A program made the position numbers and the translations under genes. The notes below the pieces were generated by a model. That model was given only the letters and a program-made list of their open reading frames with translations, searched no databases and was not told where the DNA came from. DNA of 64,000 nt. It comes from Cupriavidus necator A5-1 (GTDB taxonomy: Bacteria > Pseudomonadota > Gammaproteobacteria > Burkholderiales > Burkholderiaceae). The stretch is from contig NZ_JQLI01000008.1 of the NCBI RefSeq assembly GCF_000744095.1, positions 1,674,001-1,738,000 of the forward strand, in the 5' to 3' direction. Below, piece by piece: positions 45,481-54,859 of this stretch; position 1 is the first letter of the stretch, and each line of letters starts with the position of its first letter.

Positions 45481-46341
45481 ATGATTCAGCTCACTCCCAA
45501 CGATCTTCCTGTCGGACACCCGCTGCCCTGGTCGCTGCTCGACGGCGACGGCAACCTGGTGCTCGGCGGCGGCAGCGTCATTCCCGACGCGCGCGACCTG
45601 GCGCTGGTGTTCCGGCACGGCGTGGTCTGCCGCGAGGACGACGGCGACAACCCGGACGACTGCGTGCGTCCCACGGCCGGCCCGCTCGGCCTGCAGGTCG
45701 GCACGCTGCTGCATATCAAGCATGAAGGCGAGACCGCGCGCGCCGCGGCCAGCCGCCTGATCGGCTTTATCGAGCAAGGCCTGTTCGTAACCTGGCCCCA
45801 GCTCGGCGGCCGCGACCTGCCGCTGCAGGCGGGCGACAATGTGCTGCTGCGCGGCTTCTCCGGGCAGGCCATCCACAGCTTCACCTCGACCATCACCGCG
45901 GTCTGCCGCAGCCCGTTCCGCTACCTGGTGCTGTCGGCGCCGGCGCAGCAACATGCGACGCCGGTGCGCAAGGCCGCACGCGTGCCCACGCGCCTGGCGG
46001 CCTACCTGACCGAGCCGGAGGACGAGGATGCTGTCGAGTCGGGTACGGCGCGGCTGGCGCTGCTGTCCGACCTCAGCACCGGCGGCGCGCTGGTGCATAC
46101 CACCGCGCCGTCGCCTGCGCCGGGCAGCCGCGTGCGGCTGCGCTTCAAGATGCGGACCGCGTCATTCGACAGCGAAGTGACCGTCGATGGCTGGGTGCGC
46201 GTGGCGCCAGAGGGTCCCGGCGAAGACGCCGATTTTCCGGCCTTCGGCGTAGCCTTCGACGTGCTCGCCGAACGCGAGATGACACTGCTGCAGTGCTATA
46301 TCTACGAGCAGCTGCTGTCGAACACGTGCATGCTTTTGTAG
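45481..46341 (+). CDS. YcgR-like flagellar brake protein with PilZ domain
   Basis: 286 aa. The N-terminal YcgR-N (PilZN-like) domain spans about 1-150. A PilZ domain follows, with the c-di-GMP-binding pattern RKAARVPTRLAAYL near residue 162 and the downstream LSDLSTGGALV near 196 (the D/N-x-S-x-x-G element). Such proteins slow the flagellar motor when c-di-GMP rises. The FliA-type promoter in front fits a late flagellar gene, although no other flagellar gene is in the window. Confidence 0.85.
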   Translation: MIQLTPNDLPVGHPLPWSLLDGDGNLVLGGGSVIPDARDLALVFRHGVVCREDDGDNPDDCVRPTAGPLGLQVGTLLHIKHEGETARAAASRLIGFIEQGLFVTWPQLGGRDLPLQAGDNVLLRGFSGQAIHSFTSTITAVCRSPFRYLVLSAPAQQHATPVRKAARVPTRLAAYLTEPEDEDAVESGTARLALLSDLSTGGALVHTTAPSPAPGSRVRLRFKMRTASFDSEVTVDGWVRVAPEGPGEDADFPAFGVAFDVLAEREMTLLQCYIYEQLLSNTCMLL

Positions 46342-46456
46342 CCTGCAGCCCTGTAGCGGCCGTTTGGAGGAATTCCGCTAATGTTTTGATTGTCTTCACG
46401 CGGTGCGCGGTCTTTACTGCTTTCAACAAAAAAAGACCCACCACCGAGGAGACAAG

Positions 46457-47569
46457 ATGGAGCACAGCGGACACCGTGACCCGGGCCACGCGTGCGGGCG
46501 CAGCACGCATGCGGCAAGGAAGCAGGCGGCCGGCAGGATCCTAGGGACCATAGCGGCACTGGCTGCCGCGGCCACGATGGCCTGGTCGGGGCCCGCCACT
46601 GCCGAGAGCGCAGACTACGCAAAGACGCGCTACCCGATCGTGCTGGTCCACGGGCTCACCGGCGCCGCGAAAATGGGCGGCGTGCTCGACTACTGGTACG
46701 GTATCCCCGAAATACTGCGTGCCCACGGCGCGCGCGTCTATGTGGCCACGGTGCCCTCGTTCAACAGCGACGAAGAGCGCGCGCTGGCACTGCAGGCGTA
46801 TGTGCGCGCGATCAAGCTCGAAACCGGCGCCGACAAGGTCAACCTGATCGGCCACAGCCAGGGCGGCCCGACCTCGCGCACGCTGGCGGCGATGTCGCCG
46901 CAGGATATCGCTTCGGTGACCACCATCGGCAGCCCGCACCGCGGCAGCCCGGTGGCCGACACGGTGCTGGACCTGATCAACGGTGTCAACAGCATTGCGA
47001 TCGCGGGACCGGTGCTGGTCGGCCTGATCCAGGGGGTGTTCGATGCGGTCGGCTGGTTCAACGGCATCAGCAACGGGCAGGCGCTGGACCAGGATGCACT
47101 GGCTTCGCTGAGGATCCTGACCACGAAGGGCGCCGCCGAGCAGAACGCGCGGCTGAATGCCACGCTGGTGCCGGGCACGAAGTCGGCACTCGGGCCGGAC
47201 TGCGACACGCCCGGCGCTACCTTCGAGCAGCGGCAGGCGCGCGATGCCGCGGGCAATCTCGTCACCCATACGCAGTCCGCGTATTCCTGGACCGGGCAGG
47301 GCGGCCCCTTCAGCCTGCTGCGCTCCAACCTGCTGGATCCGACCACGGTGATGATGTCGACCCTGGCCGGGATCATGGACCTGAAGGGCGCCGGGCCGAA
47401 TGACGGGCTGGTGTCGGTCTGCAGCAGCAAGTGGGGCCGGGTGCTGGCCACCGGCTATTACTGGAACCACCTCGACGAGGTGAACCAGATGGCCGGCCTG
47501 TACCAGGACGTGGACCCGCGCACGGTGATCCTCAGCCACGCCAACCGGCTGCGCAATGACCAGCTCTGA
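46457..47569 (+). CDS. Secreted triacylglycerol lipase, family I
   Basis: 370 aa. A long signal region with a basic N-part and hydrophobic core precedes a cleavage near ATAESADYAKTRYPIVLVHG (mature from about residue 48). The catalytic Ser is in GHSQGGPTSR near 128. The acid/metal region is GPNDGLVSVCSSKWG and the catalytic His is in WNHLDEVNQ near 335. Two cysteines (GPDCDTP and SVCSSK) form the conserved disulfide. Folding needs the specific foldase encoded immediately downstream. The ATG follows GAGGAGACAAG. Confidence 0.93.
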   Translation: MEHSGHRDPGHACGRSTHAARKQAAGRILGTIAALAAAATMAWSGPATAESADYAKTRYPIVLVHGLTGAAKMGGVLDYWYGIPEILRAHGARVYVATVPSFNSDEERALALQAYVRAIKLETGADKVNLIGHSQGGPTSRTLAAMSPQDIASVTTIGSPHRGSPVADTVLDLINGVNSIAIAGPVLVGLIQGVFDAVGWFNGISNGQALDQDALASLRILTTKGAAEQNARLNATLVPGTKSALGPDCDTPGATFEQRQARDAAGNLVTHTQSAYSWTGQGGPFSLLRSNLLDPTTVMMSTLAGIMDLKGAGPNDGLVSVCSSKWGRVLATGYYWNHLDEVNQMAGLYQDVDPRTVILSHANRLRNDQL

Positions 47570-48608
47570 ACGCGCGCCGTGGCTCTGGCTGGCGTTGTTG
47601 CCGGCGGGCGTCGCGGCGGTTGCGGTGTACTGGATGACGATGCCGTCCGGTCCGGATGCCGTGCCGCAACGCGCGGCATCCGTCGCCGCTGCAAATCGGT
47701 CGGTAACGCTGGCTGACACAGGGCTGGGGGGCAGCGTCTCCGCATTGCCATCGCTTGCGGGCGTCGACGTGCCCGCCGGACCGGAAACCGATGCGCACGG
47801 CAACCTGCGGTTGACGCGTGCATTGCGCACGTACTTCGACTACTTCCTCAGCGCCCGCCTTGATGCCGGCGGTGCCGGGGCGCTCGACCAGTTGGTGTAC
47901 GACGATATCCGCCGCCGGGTGCCGCAGCCGGCTGCGGGGCAGGCGTGGCAGCTCTGGCAGCGCTATGTGGCCTATCTTGCCGAGATACAACCGCAGGCGG
48001 CGAACAAGCCGCTGGCGGATGCAGGCGAGGGCACGCTGAATGCCACGCAAGTCGGTCAACTGCGGGCGCTGCAGGCCACGCGCAACGCGGCACGGCACCG
48101 TCTGCTGCCGGAGGTGGCGACGATCTGGTTTGGTGACGAGCAGGCATACGACGGTGCCATGCTGGCACGGCTGGAAATTGCGGCACAGCCGGGGCTCGAC
48201 GAGGCGGAGCGGCAACGGCGCCTGGCCGCGCTCGACGCTGCGCTGCCCGAACCCTTACGCGCCACGCGCGAAGCCAGTGCCCGTCCGCAGGCGATTGGCG
48301 ACACCATCGCCGGCATGCAGGCAGCGGGTCGGAGCGCGCAGGATATTGGCGCGGCGCTGGCGCAGGTTTATGGGCCGGAAGTTGCGCAGCGCTACCAGCA
48401 GCAGGCACAGGCCGAGCAGGCGTGGCAACAACGCTACGACGACTACGCGGCTCGCCGCGCGCAGATCGAATCGTTTCCGGGTTTGTCGGAGCAGGATCGC
48501 CGGCAGCAGCTCGAAGCGTTGCGGAAGCAGGCGTTCAGCAACCCCAGCGAGGCGCTGCAGGCTGCGGCGGTGGACAAGGCGATGGCGGCGCGGCGGCAGA
48601 CGCGGTAG
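47556..48608 (+). CDS. lifO: Lipase-specific foldase (lipase chaperone)
   Basis: 350 aa inner-membrane-anchored periplasmic protein. An N-terminal anchor helix (WLWLALLPAGVAAVAVYW) and a Pro/Ala-rich linker precede the foldase motif RTYFDYFLSARLDAGG near residue 90, where the family has RxxFDYFLSxxGE. A long helical arm follows, with many Gln/Arg heptads to the C-terminus. The start overlaps the lipase stop by 14 bases, so the two are co-translated. Confidence 0.93.
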   Translation: MTSSERAPWLWLALLPAGVAAVAVYWMTMPSGPDAVPQRAASVAAANRSVTLADTGLGGSVSALPSLAGVDVPAGPETDAHGNLRLTRALRTYFDYFLSARLDAGGAGALDQLVYDDIRRRVPQPAAGQAWQLWQRYVAYLAEIQPQAANKPLADAGEGTLNATQVGQLRALQATRNAARHRLLPEVATIWFGDEQAYDGAMLARLEIAAQPGLDEAERQRRLAALDAALPEPLRATREASARPQAIGDTIAGMQAAGRSAQDIGAALAQVYGPEVAQRYQQQAQAEQAWQQRYDDYAARRAQIESFPGLSEQDRRQQLEALRKQAFSNPSEALQAAAVDKAMAARRQTR

Positions 48609-48639
48609 CGATTGCGCTTCGCTCGCCGCTGGTTTGCGC

Positions 48640-48663
48640 CCCTCTCCCCCTGAGGGGAGAGGG
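48640..48663. terminator. Hairpin between lifO and ETF-QO genes
   Basis: CCCTCTCCCC and GGGGAGAGGG form a perfect 10-bp stem with loop CTGA between convergent genes. It probably acts as a bidirectional terminator; no T-run follows on either strand. Confidence 0.55.
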
Positions 48664-48736
48664 AGAACACCGCTTAGGCTAGTTCGGGCGGCTTTGGTGC
48701 ATCCAGAAACCGTTGGCTTCGCCTGACGTGGTGGTG

Positions 48737-50425
48737 TTACATCCCCACGTAGTTCGGCCCGCCACCACCTTCCGGCGTCACCCACACGATGTTCTGCGTC
48801 GGATCCTTGATATCGCAGGTCTTGCAGTGCACGCAGTTCTGCGCATTGATCTGCAGCCGTTCCTTGCCCGACGTTTCGTCCTGCACGAACTCATACACAC
48901 CTGCCGGGCAGTAGCGCGACTCGGGGCCGGCGTACTTGTCCCAGTTGATGTTCACCGGCACGCTGGCGTCCTTCAGCGTCAGGTGGGCCGGCTGGTTCTC
49001 TTCGTGGTTGGTGTTGCTGATAAACACCGAGCTCAGGCGGTCGAAGGTCAGCTTGCCGTCCGGCTTCGGGTAGACGATCTTCTCGCACTCGGCCGCCGGC
49101 TTCAGGTAGACATGGTCCGGCTTCACGCGGTGGATGGTCCACGGCGGGTTGCGGATGCCCAGCTTGGGCAGCAGCCATTGCTCGATGCCGGTCATCAGCG
49201 TGGCGGTGGTGCGGCCCTTCTTGAACCACTGCTTGAAATTCTTGGCCTGCAGCAGTTCCTTGTACAACCAGCTCTGCTCGAACGCGGCCGGGTAGGCGGT
49301 CAGCTCGTCGTGCTGGCGGCCGCCCTGCAGCGCGTCATAGACAGCCTCGGCGGCCAGCATGCCGGTCTTGATCGCGGCGTGGCTGCCCTTGATGCGCGAG
49401 GCGTTCAGGTAGCCGGCGTCGCAGCCGACCAGGGCGCCGCCCGGGAACACGGTCTTGGGCAGCGACAGCAGGCCGCCGGCGGTGATCGCACGGGCGCCGT
49501 AGCTCAGGCGCTTGCCGCCTTCGAAGTACTGACGGATTTCCGGATGCGTCTTGAAGCGCTGGAATTCCTCGAACGGCGACAGCCACGGGTTGGTGTAGTC
49601 CAGGCCGACCACAAAGCCGACCGCGACCTTGTTGTCTTCCATGTGGTACAGGAACGAGCCGCCATAGGTGGCGGGGTCGAGCGGCCAGCCGGCGGTGTGC
49701 ACCACCAGGCCGGGCTTGTGCTTGGCCGGGTCGATTTCCCACAGTTCCTTCAGCCCGATGCCGTAGCTCTGCGGATCCTTGCCGGCGTCGAGCTTGAATT
49801 TCTCGATCAGCTGCTTGCCCAGGTGGCCGCGCGAGCCTTCGGCGAAGATCGTGTACTTGGCATGCAGTTCCATGCCGAGCTGGAAGTTCTCGGTGGGCTC
49901 GCCTTCCTTGTTGATGCCCATGTTGCCGGTGGCCACGCCCTTGACCGAGCCGTCCTCGTTGTAGAGCACCTCGGCGGCCGGGAAGCCCGGGAAGATTTCC
50001 ACGCCCGCCGCTTCGGCCTGCTGGCCCAGCCAGCGCACGAAGTTCGACAGGCTGATGATGTAGTTGCCTTCGTTGTGGAAGCACTCCGGCAGCAGCGCCG
50101 GGGGCGTGCCCTTGGAGCCGGCCTCGTTCAGGAACAGGAACTTGTCCTCGGTCACGGCCTGGTTCAGCGGTGCGCCCAGTTCGTTCCAGTTCGGGATCAG
50201 TTCGTTGAGGGCGCGCGGATCCATGATGGCGCCCGACAGGATGTGGGCGCCGGGCTCGGAGCCCTTTTCCAGCACGCACACGTTGACGTCGGCGCCTTTC
50301 TCCTGCGCGAGTTGCTTCAGGCGGATGGCCGTGGCCAGGCCGGCGGGGCCGCCGCCGACGATGACCACGTCGTATTCCATGGCTTCACGCGGTCCGAACT
50401 GCTCCAGGAGTTGTTGCTGATCCAT
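48737..50425 (-). CDS. etfD: Electron-transfer flavoprotein:ubiquinone oxidoreductase
   Basis: 562 aa, full length. FAD motif VVIVGGGPAGLATAIRL near residue 20, the ubiquinone region with YGGSFLYHMEDNKVAVGFVVGLDYTNPW, and the C-terminal 4Fe-4S cluster ligands in RYCPAGVYE and NCVHCKTCDIKDP. It accepts electrons from ETF and reduces ubiquinone in the inner membrane, linking acyl-CoA dehydrogenases to respiration. The start MDQQQLLEQFG was taken from family alignment. Confidence 0.95.
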   Translation of the reverse strand: MDQQQLLEQFGPREAMEYDVVIVGGGPAGLATAIRLKQLAQEKGADVNVCVLEKGSEPGAHILSGAIMDPRALNELIPNWNELGAPLNQAVTEDKFLFLNEAGSKGTPPALLPECFHNEGNYIISLSNFVRWLGQQAEAAGVEIFPGFPAAEVLYNEDGSVKGVATGNMGINKEGEPTENFQLGMELHAKYTIFAEGSRGHLGKQLIEKFKLDAGKDPQSYGIGLKELWEIDPAKHKPGLVVHTAGWPLDPATYGGSFLYHMEDNKVAVGFVVGLDYTNPWLSPFEEFQRFKTHPEIRQYFEGGKRLSYGARAITAGGLLSLPKTVFPGGALVGCDAGYLNASRIKGSHAAIKTGMLAAEAVYDALQGGRQHDELTAYPAAFEQSWLYKELLQAKNFKQWFKKGRTTATLMTGIEQWLLPKLGIRNPPWTIHRVKPDHVYLKPAAECEKIVYPKPDGKLTFDRLSSVFISNTNHEENQPAHLTLKDASVPVNINWDKYAGPESRYCPAGVYEFVQDETSGKERLQINAQNCVHCKTCDIKDPTQNIVWVTPEGGGGPNYVGM

Positions 50426-50735
50426 TGTCTCTAACCCTCTATTTCTTCGCAGCTTGCTTGCAATTGTGGGAAATGCGGTGATCGTTCTGCACAGAACTCG
50501 TGCCGGCCGGCGCAAACTGCGCGGGGAGGGGAAGTTGGCAGCGATTTGATGCCCGAAGGCGCCGGATTCGCTGGTTTTCCCTCTTTCCCTTTGCTGGCCA
50601 AGTTCTTAGAATCTCCGGCATTGTCCGGGACTCGCCACCCACAGGCAAGGATTTTTTTGGAACGGTCGTTCTTTTTTTGGTATGCTGCCTTCTGCTCCTG
50701 ATTTGGCGGGAGGGGCTCCCGCACAAGAGGTCACT
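50426..50735. promoter_or_regulatory. Shared ETF-QO/SDR promoter region with TetR-like operator
   Basis: No gene is seen in these 310 bases. A perfect inverted repeat GAACG-GT-CGTTC (50660-50671) lies on a plus-strand promoter candidate TTGGAA (50657-50662), 18 bases, TATGCT (50681-50686). T-rich runs flank it. The operator shape is that of TetR-family fatty-acid regulators; no TetR gene is in the window. Confidence 0.5.
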
Positions 50736-51521
50736 ATGGGTTTGTCGATCAATCTGGAAGGCAAGGTAGCGCTGGTCACCGGCGCCTCGAGCGGGCTCGG
50801 CTCGCGTTTTGCCACCGTGCTGGCCGCCGCGGGCGCCAAGGTGGTGCTGGCGTCGCGCCGCACCGAGCGGCTCAAGGAACTGCGCGCGGCCATCGAGGCC
50901 GAGGGCGGCAGCGCCCACGTGGTACGCCTGGACGTCACCGACCCGGACAGCATCCGCGCCGCTGTTGCGCATGCGGAAACAGAAGCGGGCTCCATCGATA
51001 TCCTGGTCAATAATTCGGGCGTGTCGACCACGCAGAAGCTGACCGACGTCACCGCCGACGACTTCGATTTCGTCTTCGATACCAATACCCGCGGCGCCTT
51101 CTTCGTCGCCCAGGAAGTGGCCAAGCGCATGATCGCGCGCGCCAAGGGCGCCGAGAAGAACGGCAGCCCGCTGCCGCAGGCGCGCATCGTCAATGTCGCG
51201 TCGGTGGCGGGGCTGAAGGTGCTGTCGCAGATCGGCGTGTATTGCATGAGCAAGGCGGCCGTGGTGCACATGACCAAGGCCATGGCGCTGGAATGGGCGC
51301 GCCATGGCATCAATACCAACGCGATCTGCCCGGGCTATATCGATACCGAGATCAACCACCATCACTGGGACTCGGACGCTGGCCAGAAGCTGATCCAGAT
51401 GCTGCCGCGCAAGCGGCTGGGACGCCCGGAGGACCTGGACGGCCTGTTGCTGCTGCTGGCGTCCGACCAGTCACAGTTCATCAACGGCGCCGTCATCACC
51501 GCCGACGACGGCATGGTCTGA
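50736..51521 (+). CDS. Short-chain dehydrogenase, probable 3-hydroxyacyl-CoA type
   Basis: 261 aa. TGASSGLGSR near residue 16, NNSG near 92, VASVAG with YCMSK (catalytic Tyr near 169), and an unusual loop AKGAEKNGSPLPQARIVN. The product ends ITADDGMV. The divergent ETF-QO gene and common operator suggest a role in fatty-acid or acyl-CoA oxidation. The exact substrate is open. Confidence 0.87.
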   Translation: MGLSINLEGKVALVTGASSGLGSRFATVLAAAGAKVVLASRRTERLKELRAAIEAEGGSAHVVRLDVTDPDSIRAAVAHAETEAGSIDILVNNSGVSTTQKLTDVTADDFDFVFDTNTRGAFFVAQEVAKRMIARAKGAEKNGSPLPQARIVNVASVAGLKVLSQIGVYCMSKAAVVHMTKAMALEWARHGINTNAICPGYIDTEINHHHWDSDAGQKLIQMLPRKRLGRPEDLDGLLLLLASDQSQFINGAVITADDGMV

Positions 51522-51567
51522 CGGCCTGACGGGCGTAATGCCTGTCGAGGGGGCGTCACCACCCCCT

Positions 51568-51602
51568 GCACCCGGCTGCGCGCCACAAGCGCGCGGGGGT
51601 GC
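51568..51602 (+). terminator. Long hairpin after the SDR gene
   Basis: GCACCC and GGGTGC (outer), GCGCGC and GCGCGC (inner) form a two-part stem with loop CACAA. It is GC-rich with no T-run. The rest of 51522-51817 holds no gene that I can see. Confidence 0.45.
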
Positions 51603-51817
51603 CCGACTGCTTGCCCAGGGCTTATCCGGTCCCCTTGGGCGTTCCCCGCCTTGCGGCCGCGTCGTCGCCAGCCAGCGTCGCCGCTCAGAAAATTCGTGTG
51701 CCTAGCACGCCAGTCTTGGCATAATCCGCCATGTCTGCAGATTAAGTCTTTACATACAAGCAAAAAACGCCGCAGCGGCCGCCAGGCCCGAGCGGCCCGG
51801 ACCGGAGGCCGGGGGAG

Positions 51818-52420
51818 ATGGAGCAACAAGACGAGGCACGGCGCAATGCCGTGCCGCAACACGTCGTCGATTCCGCGGTGGTCCCGCAGGCTGTCGACGA
51901 AGCGCAGGACGCTGAATTCCGGGTTTCGCCCCGCCTCGAGGACTGGATTGGCGTGATCGTGATGGTGCTGCTGGTCGGCATCACCTTCGCCAACGTGGTG
52001 GTCCGCTATTTCACCGACGAGTCGTTTGCCTGGACCGAGGAGTTCTCGGTCTTCCTGATGATCGTGCTGGCGCTGGTTGCCGGCAGTGCCGCGGTGGCGC
52101 GCGACCGCAATATCCGCATCGAATTCTTCTTCGAACGCGGCAGCGCGGCCCGGCAGCGACGCCTTGCGATCCTGTCGGCGCTGGGCGTGGCCGTGATGTT
52201 TATCGCGCTGGCGGTGCTGGGTGCGCGCATCGCCTGGGATGAATACGCCTTTGGCGAGACCTCGCCCGGCATCGGCGTGCCCAGTTGGTGGTACTCGATC
52301 TGGCTGCCGGTGCTGTCGGCTGGCATCTCGCTGCGCGCGCTGGGGCTGATGGTGCGCAACGTGCACGCGCTCAAGGCGCTGCATGAAGGCAAGGCCGCCA
52401 CGACGGAGAAGGCGCAATGA
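51818..52420 (+). CDS. TRAP transporter small membrane subunit (DctQ type)
   Basis: 200 aa, four helices from about residue 45. The conserved DctQ segment is WTEEFSVFLMIVLALVAGSAAVARDRNIRIEFF. A charged N-terminal extension of about 35 residues is longer than usual. The stop overlaps the start of the large subunit (ATGA). It works with the two following proteins in sodium-driven uptake of a carboxylate. Confidence 0.9.
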   Translation: MEQQDEARRNAVPQHVVDSAVVPQAVDEAQDAEFRVSPRLEDWIGVIVMVLLVGITFANVVVRYFTDESFAWTEEFSVFLMIVLALVAGSAAVARDRNIRIEFFFERGSAARQRRLAILSALGVAVMFIALAVLGARIAWDEYAFGETSPGIGVPSWWYSIWLPVLSAGISLRALGLMVRNVHALKALHEGKAATTEKAQ

Positions 52421-53721
52421 CGTTCGTCGCCATCACCTTGTTCGTCGTCTTTATCGGCCTGATGCTGCTGGGCGTGCCCATCGGCGTGTCGCTGGGCCTG
52501 GGCGGCCTGGTCGCGATCGGCCTGTCCAATCTCGATACCCAGATGTTCGGCCTGCTGGCCGTGCCGCAGAACTTCTACGCGGGGCTGGCCAAGTACCCGC
52601 TGCTGGCGATCCCGATGTTCGTGCTGGTCGGTTCGATCTTCGATCGCTCCGGCGTGGCGCAGCGGCTGGTGACCTTTGCCATCGCCGTGGTCGGCCGCGG
52701 CCCGGGCATGCTGCCGCTGGTGGCGATCCTGGTGGCGATGTTCCTTGGCGGCATCTCAGGCTCCGGCCCGGCCAACGCGGCCGCGGTGGGCGGCGTGATG
52801 ATCGCGGCGATGTCGCGCGCGGGCTATCCCGGCTCGTACAGCGCCGCGGTGGTCGGCGCGGCGGCCGCGACCGACATCCTGATCCCGCCGTCGGTGGCGT
52901 TCATTATCTACAGCGTGCTGGTGCCCGGCGCCTCGGTGCCGGCGCTGTTCGCCGCCGGCATGATCCCCGGCGTGCTGGCCGGCATCGCGCTGATCGTGCC
53001 GGCGGTGTGGCTGGCGCGCAAGCACAACATGGGCGCCGCCGAAGCCGCGCTGCCGCGTCCGCCGTTCTGGAAGAGCCTGCGCGAAGCCGCATGGGGCCTG
53101 GTGGCGCCGTTCCTGATCCTGGGCGGCATGCGCGCCGGCTGGTTCACGCCGACCGAAGCCGCCGTGGTGGCGGTGGTCTATGGCCTCTTCGTCGGCATGG
53201 TGGTGTATCGCAGCATCGGCATGCGCGACCTGTTCACCATCTTCCAGGAGGCGGCCGAGACCTCGGCGGTGATCCTGCTGGTGGTGGCGCTGGCCGGCAT
53301 CTTCGCCTATGCGCTGTCGACGCTGGGTGTGATCGATCCGTTGGCGCATGCCATCGCCAATTCCGGGCTCGGCGAGTATGGCGTGCTGGCGCTGATCGTG
53401 CTGCTGCTGATGACGGTGGGCATGTTCCTGGACGGCATCTCGATCTTCCTGATCTTCGTGCCGCTGCTGCTGCCGATCTCCAATGCCTTCCACTGGAACC
53501 CGGTATGGTTCGGCGTGGTGCTGACGCTGAAGGTGGCGCTGGGCCAGTTCACGCCGCCGCTGGCCGTGAACCTGATGGTGTCGTGCCGGATCGCCCGCGT
53601 GCGCATGGAAGAGACCGTGCCCTGGGTGATCTGGATGCTGCTGGCGATGTTTATCGCCATGCTGATGGTGCTGGCCTATCCGCCGCTGGCGACGTGGCTG
53701 CCGGAATACCTCGGCTATTGA
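52417..53721 (+). CDS. TRAP transporter large membrane subunit (DctM type)
   Basis: 434 aa, about 12 helices. Family features include GVPIGVSLGLGGLVAIG, the AILVAMFLGGISGSGPANAAAVGGVMI segment and QFTPPLAVNLMVSCRIA near residue 385. It forms the conducting channel with the small subunit. The substrate class of this subgroup is usually C4-dicarboxylates or hydroxy/keto acids, not resolvable here. Confidence 0.93.
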   Translation: MTFVAITLFVVFIGLMLLGVPIGVSLGLGGLVAIGLSNLDTQMFGLLAVPQNFYAGLAKYPLLAIPMFVLVGSIFDRSGVAQRLVTFAIAVVGRGPGMLPLVAILVAMFLGGISGSGPANAAAVGGVMIAAMSRAGYPGSYSAAVVGAAAATDILIPPSVAFIIYSVLVPGASVPALFAAGMIPGVLAGIALIVPAVWLARKHNMGAAEAALPRPPFWKSLREAAWGLVAPFLILGGMRAGWFTPTEAAVVAVVYGLFVGMVVYRSIGMRDLFTIFQEAAETSAVILLVVALAGIFAYALSTLGVIDPLAHAIANSGLGEYGVLALIVLLLMTVGMFLDGISIFLIFVPLLLPISNAFHWNPVWFGVVLTLKVALGQFTPPLAVNLMVSCRIARVRMEETVPWVIWMLLAMFIAMLMVLAYPPLATWLPEYLGY

Positions 53722-53769
53722 TCTTTTGCATTCAACAACAAGAATTGACGATTCCCGAGAGGAGATGAG

Positions 53770-54798
53770 ATGAAACGTCGTGCCCTGATGCTCGCAACGG
53801 CAGCCGCCATTGCCGCTTCCGCCTTCGCCCCCGCCGGCGCGATGGCCCAGACCTACAAGTCCGAGTACAAGATGTCGCTGGTGCTCGGCCCGGCCTTCCC
53901 GTGGGGCAAGGGCGGCGAGATCTGGGCCGACCTGGTCAAGCAGCGCACCAACGGTCGCATCAATATCAAGCTGTACCCGGGCACCTCGCTGGTGGCCGGC
54001 GACCAGACCCGCGAGTTCTCGGCGATTCGCCAGGGCGTGATCGACATGGCGGTGGGCTCGACCATCAACTGGTCGCCGCAGGTCAGGGAACTGAACCTGT
54101 TCTCGCTGCCGTTCCTGATGCCCGACTACAAGGCGCTTGACGCGCTGACGCAGGGCGAAGTCGGCAAGTCGATCTTCACCACGCTGGAGAAAGCCGGCGT
54201 GGTGCCGCTGGCCTGGGGCGAGAACGGCTTCCGCGAGGTATCGAACTCCAAGCGCGAGATCCGCAAGCCGGAAGACCTCAAGGGCCTGAAGCTGCGCGTG
54301 GTGGGCTCGCCGCTGTACATCGAGACCTTCAACGCGCTGGGCGCCAACCCGACCCAGATGAGCTGGGCCGACGCGCAGCCGGCGATGGCCTCGGGCGCAG
54401 TCGACGGCCAGGAGAACCCGCAGTCGGTGTTCGCTGCCGCCAAGCTGTACACGGTCGGCCAGAAGTTCGTCACGACGTGGGGCTACGTGGCTGACCCGCT
54501 GATCTTTGTGGTCAACAAGCAGATCTGGGAAAGCTGGACCCCGGCCGACCGCGAGATCGTCAGGCAGGCCGCCATCGACGCCGGCAAGCAGGAAATCGCG
54601 CTGGCCCGCAAGGGCCTGGTCGAACCGGGCGCGCCGGCATGGAAGGACATGGAAACGCACGGCGTCAAGGTCACGCACCTGAGCCCGGCCGAGCATGACG
54701 CCTTCCGCAAGGCGACCGCCAAGGTCTACGACAAGTGGAAAAAGCAGATCGGCACCGACCTGGTGACCAAGGCTGAAGGCGCGATCGCCAAGCGCTGA
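53770..54798 (+). CDS. TRAP transporter solute-binding protein (DctP type)
   Basis: 342 aa. A signal peptide (MKRRALMLATAAAIAASAFAPAGAMA, cut near residue 26) is followed by the DctP fold. The arginine that binds the substrate carboxylate is expected in LKGLKLRVVGSPLYIETFNALGANPTQMSWAD near residue 175. GAVDGQENP near 215 is conserved. It is encoded 48 bases after the membrane subunits. Confidence 0.92.
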   Translation: MKRRALMLATAAAIAASAFAPAGAMAQTYKSEYKMSLVLGPAFPWGKGGEIWADLVKQRTNGRINIKLYPGTSLVAGDQTREFSAIRQGVIDMAVGSTINWSPQVRELNLFSLPFLMPDYKALDALTQGEVGKSIFTTLEKAGVVPLAWGENGFREVSNSKREIRKPEDLKGLKLRVVGSPLYIETFNALGANPTQMSWADAQPAMASGAVDGQENPQSVFAAAKLYTVGQKFVTTWGYVADPLIFVVNKQIWESWTPADREIVRQAAIDAGKQEIALARKGLVEPGAPAWKDMETHGVKVTHLSPAEHDAFRKATAKVYDKWKKQIGTDLVTKAEGAIAKR

Positions 54799-54859
54799 GC
54801 CATGGCGTAACGGAGCTGGCCTGCTGGCATCGGTGGGCCAGTCCGCACGGAGGCTGTGA

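Noticed and set aside
46342-46456. Sigma-54 promoter before the lipase gene
   Set aside because: No GG-N10-GC pair with the -24/-12 context was found; no promoter could be assigned with confidence.
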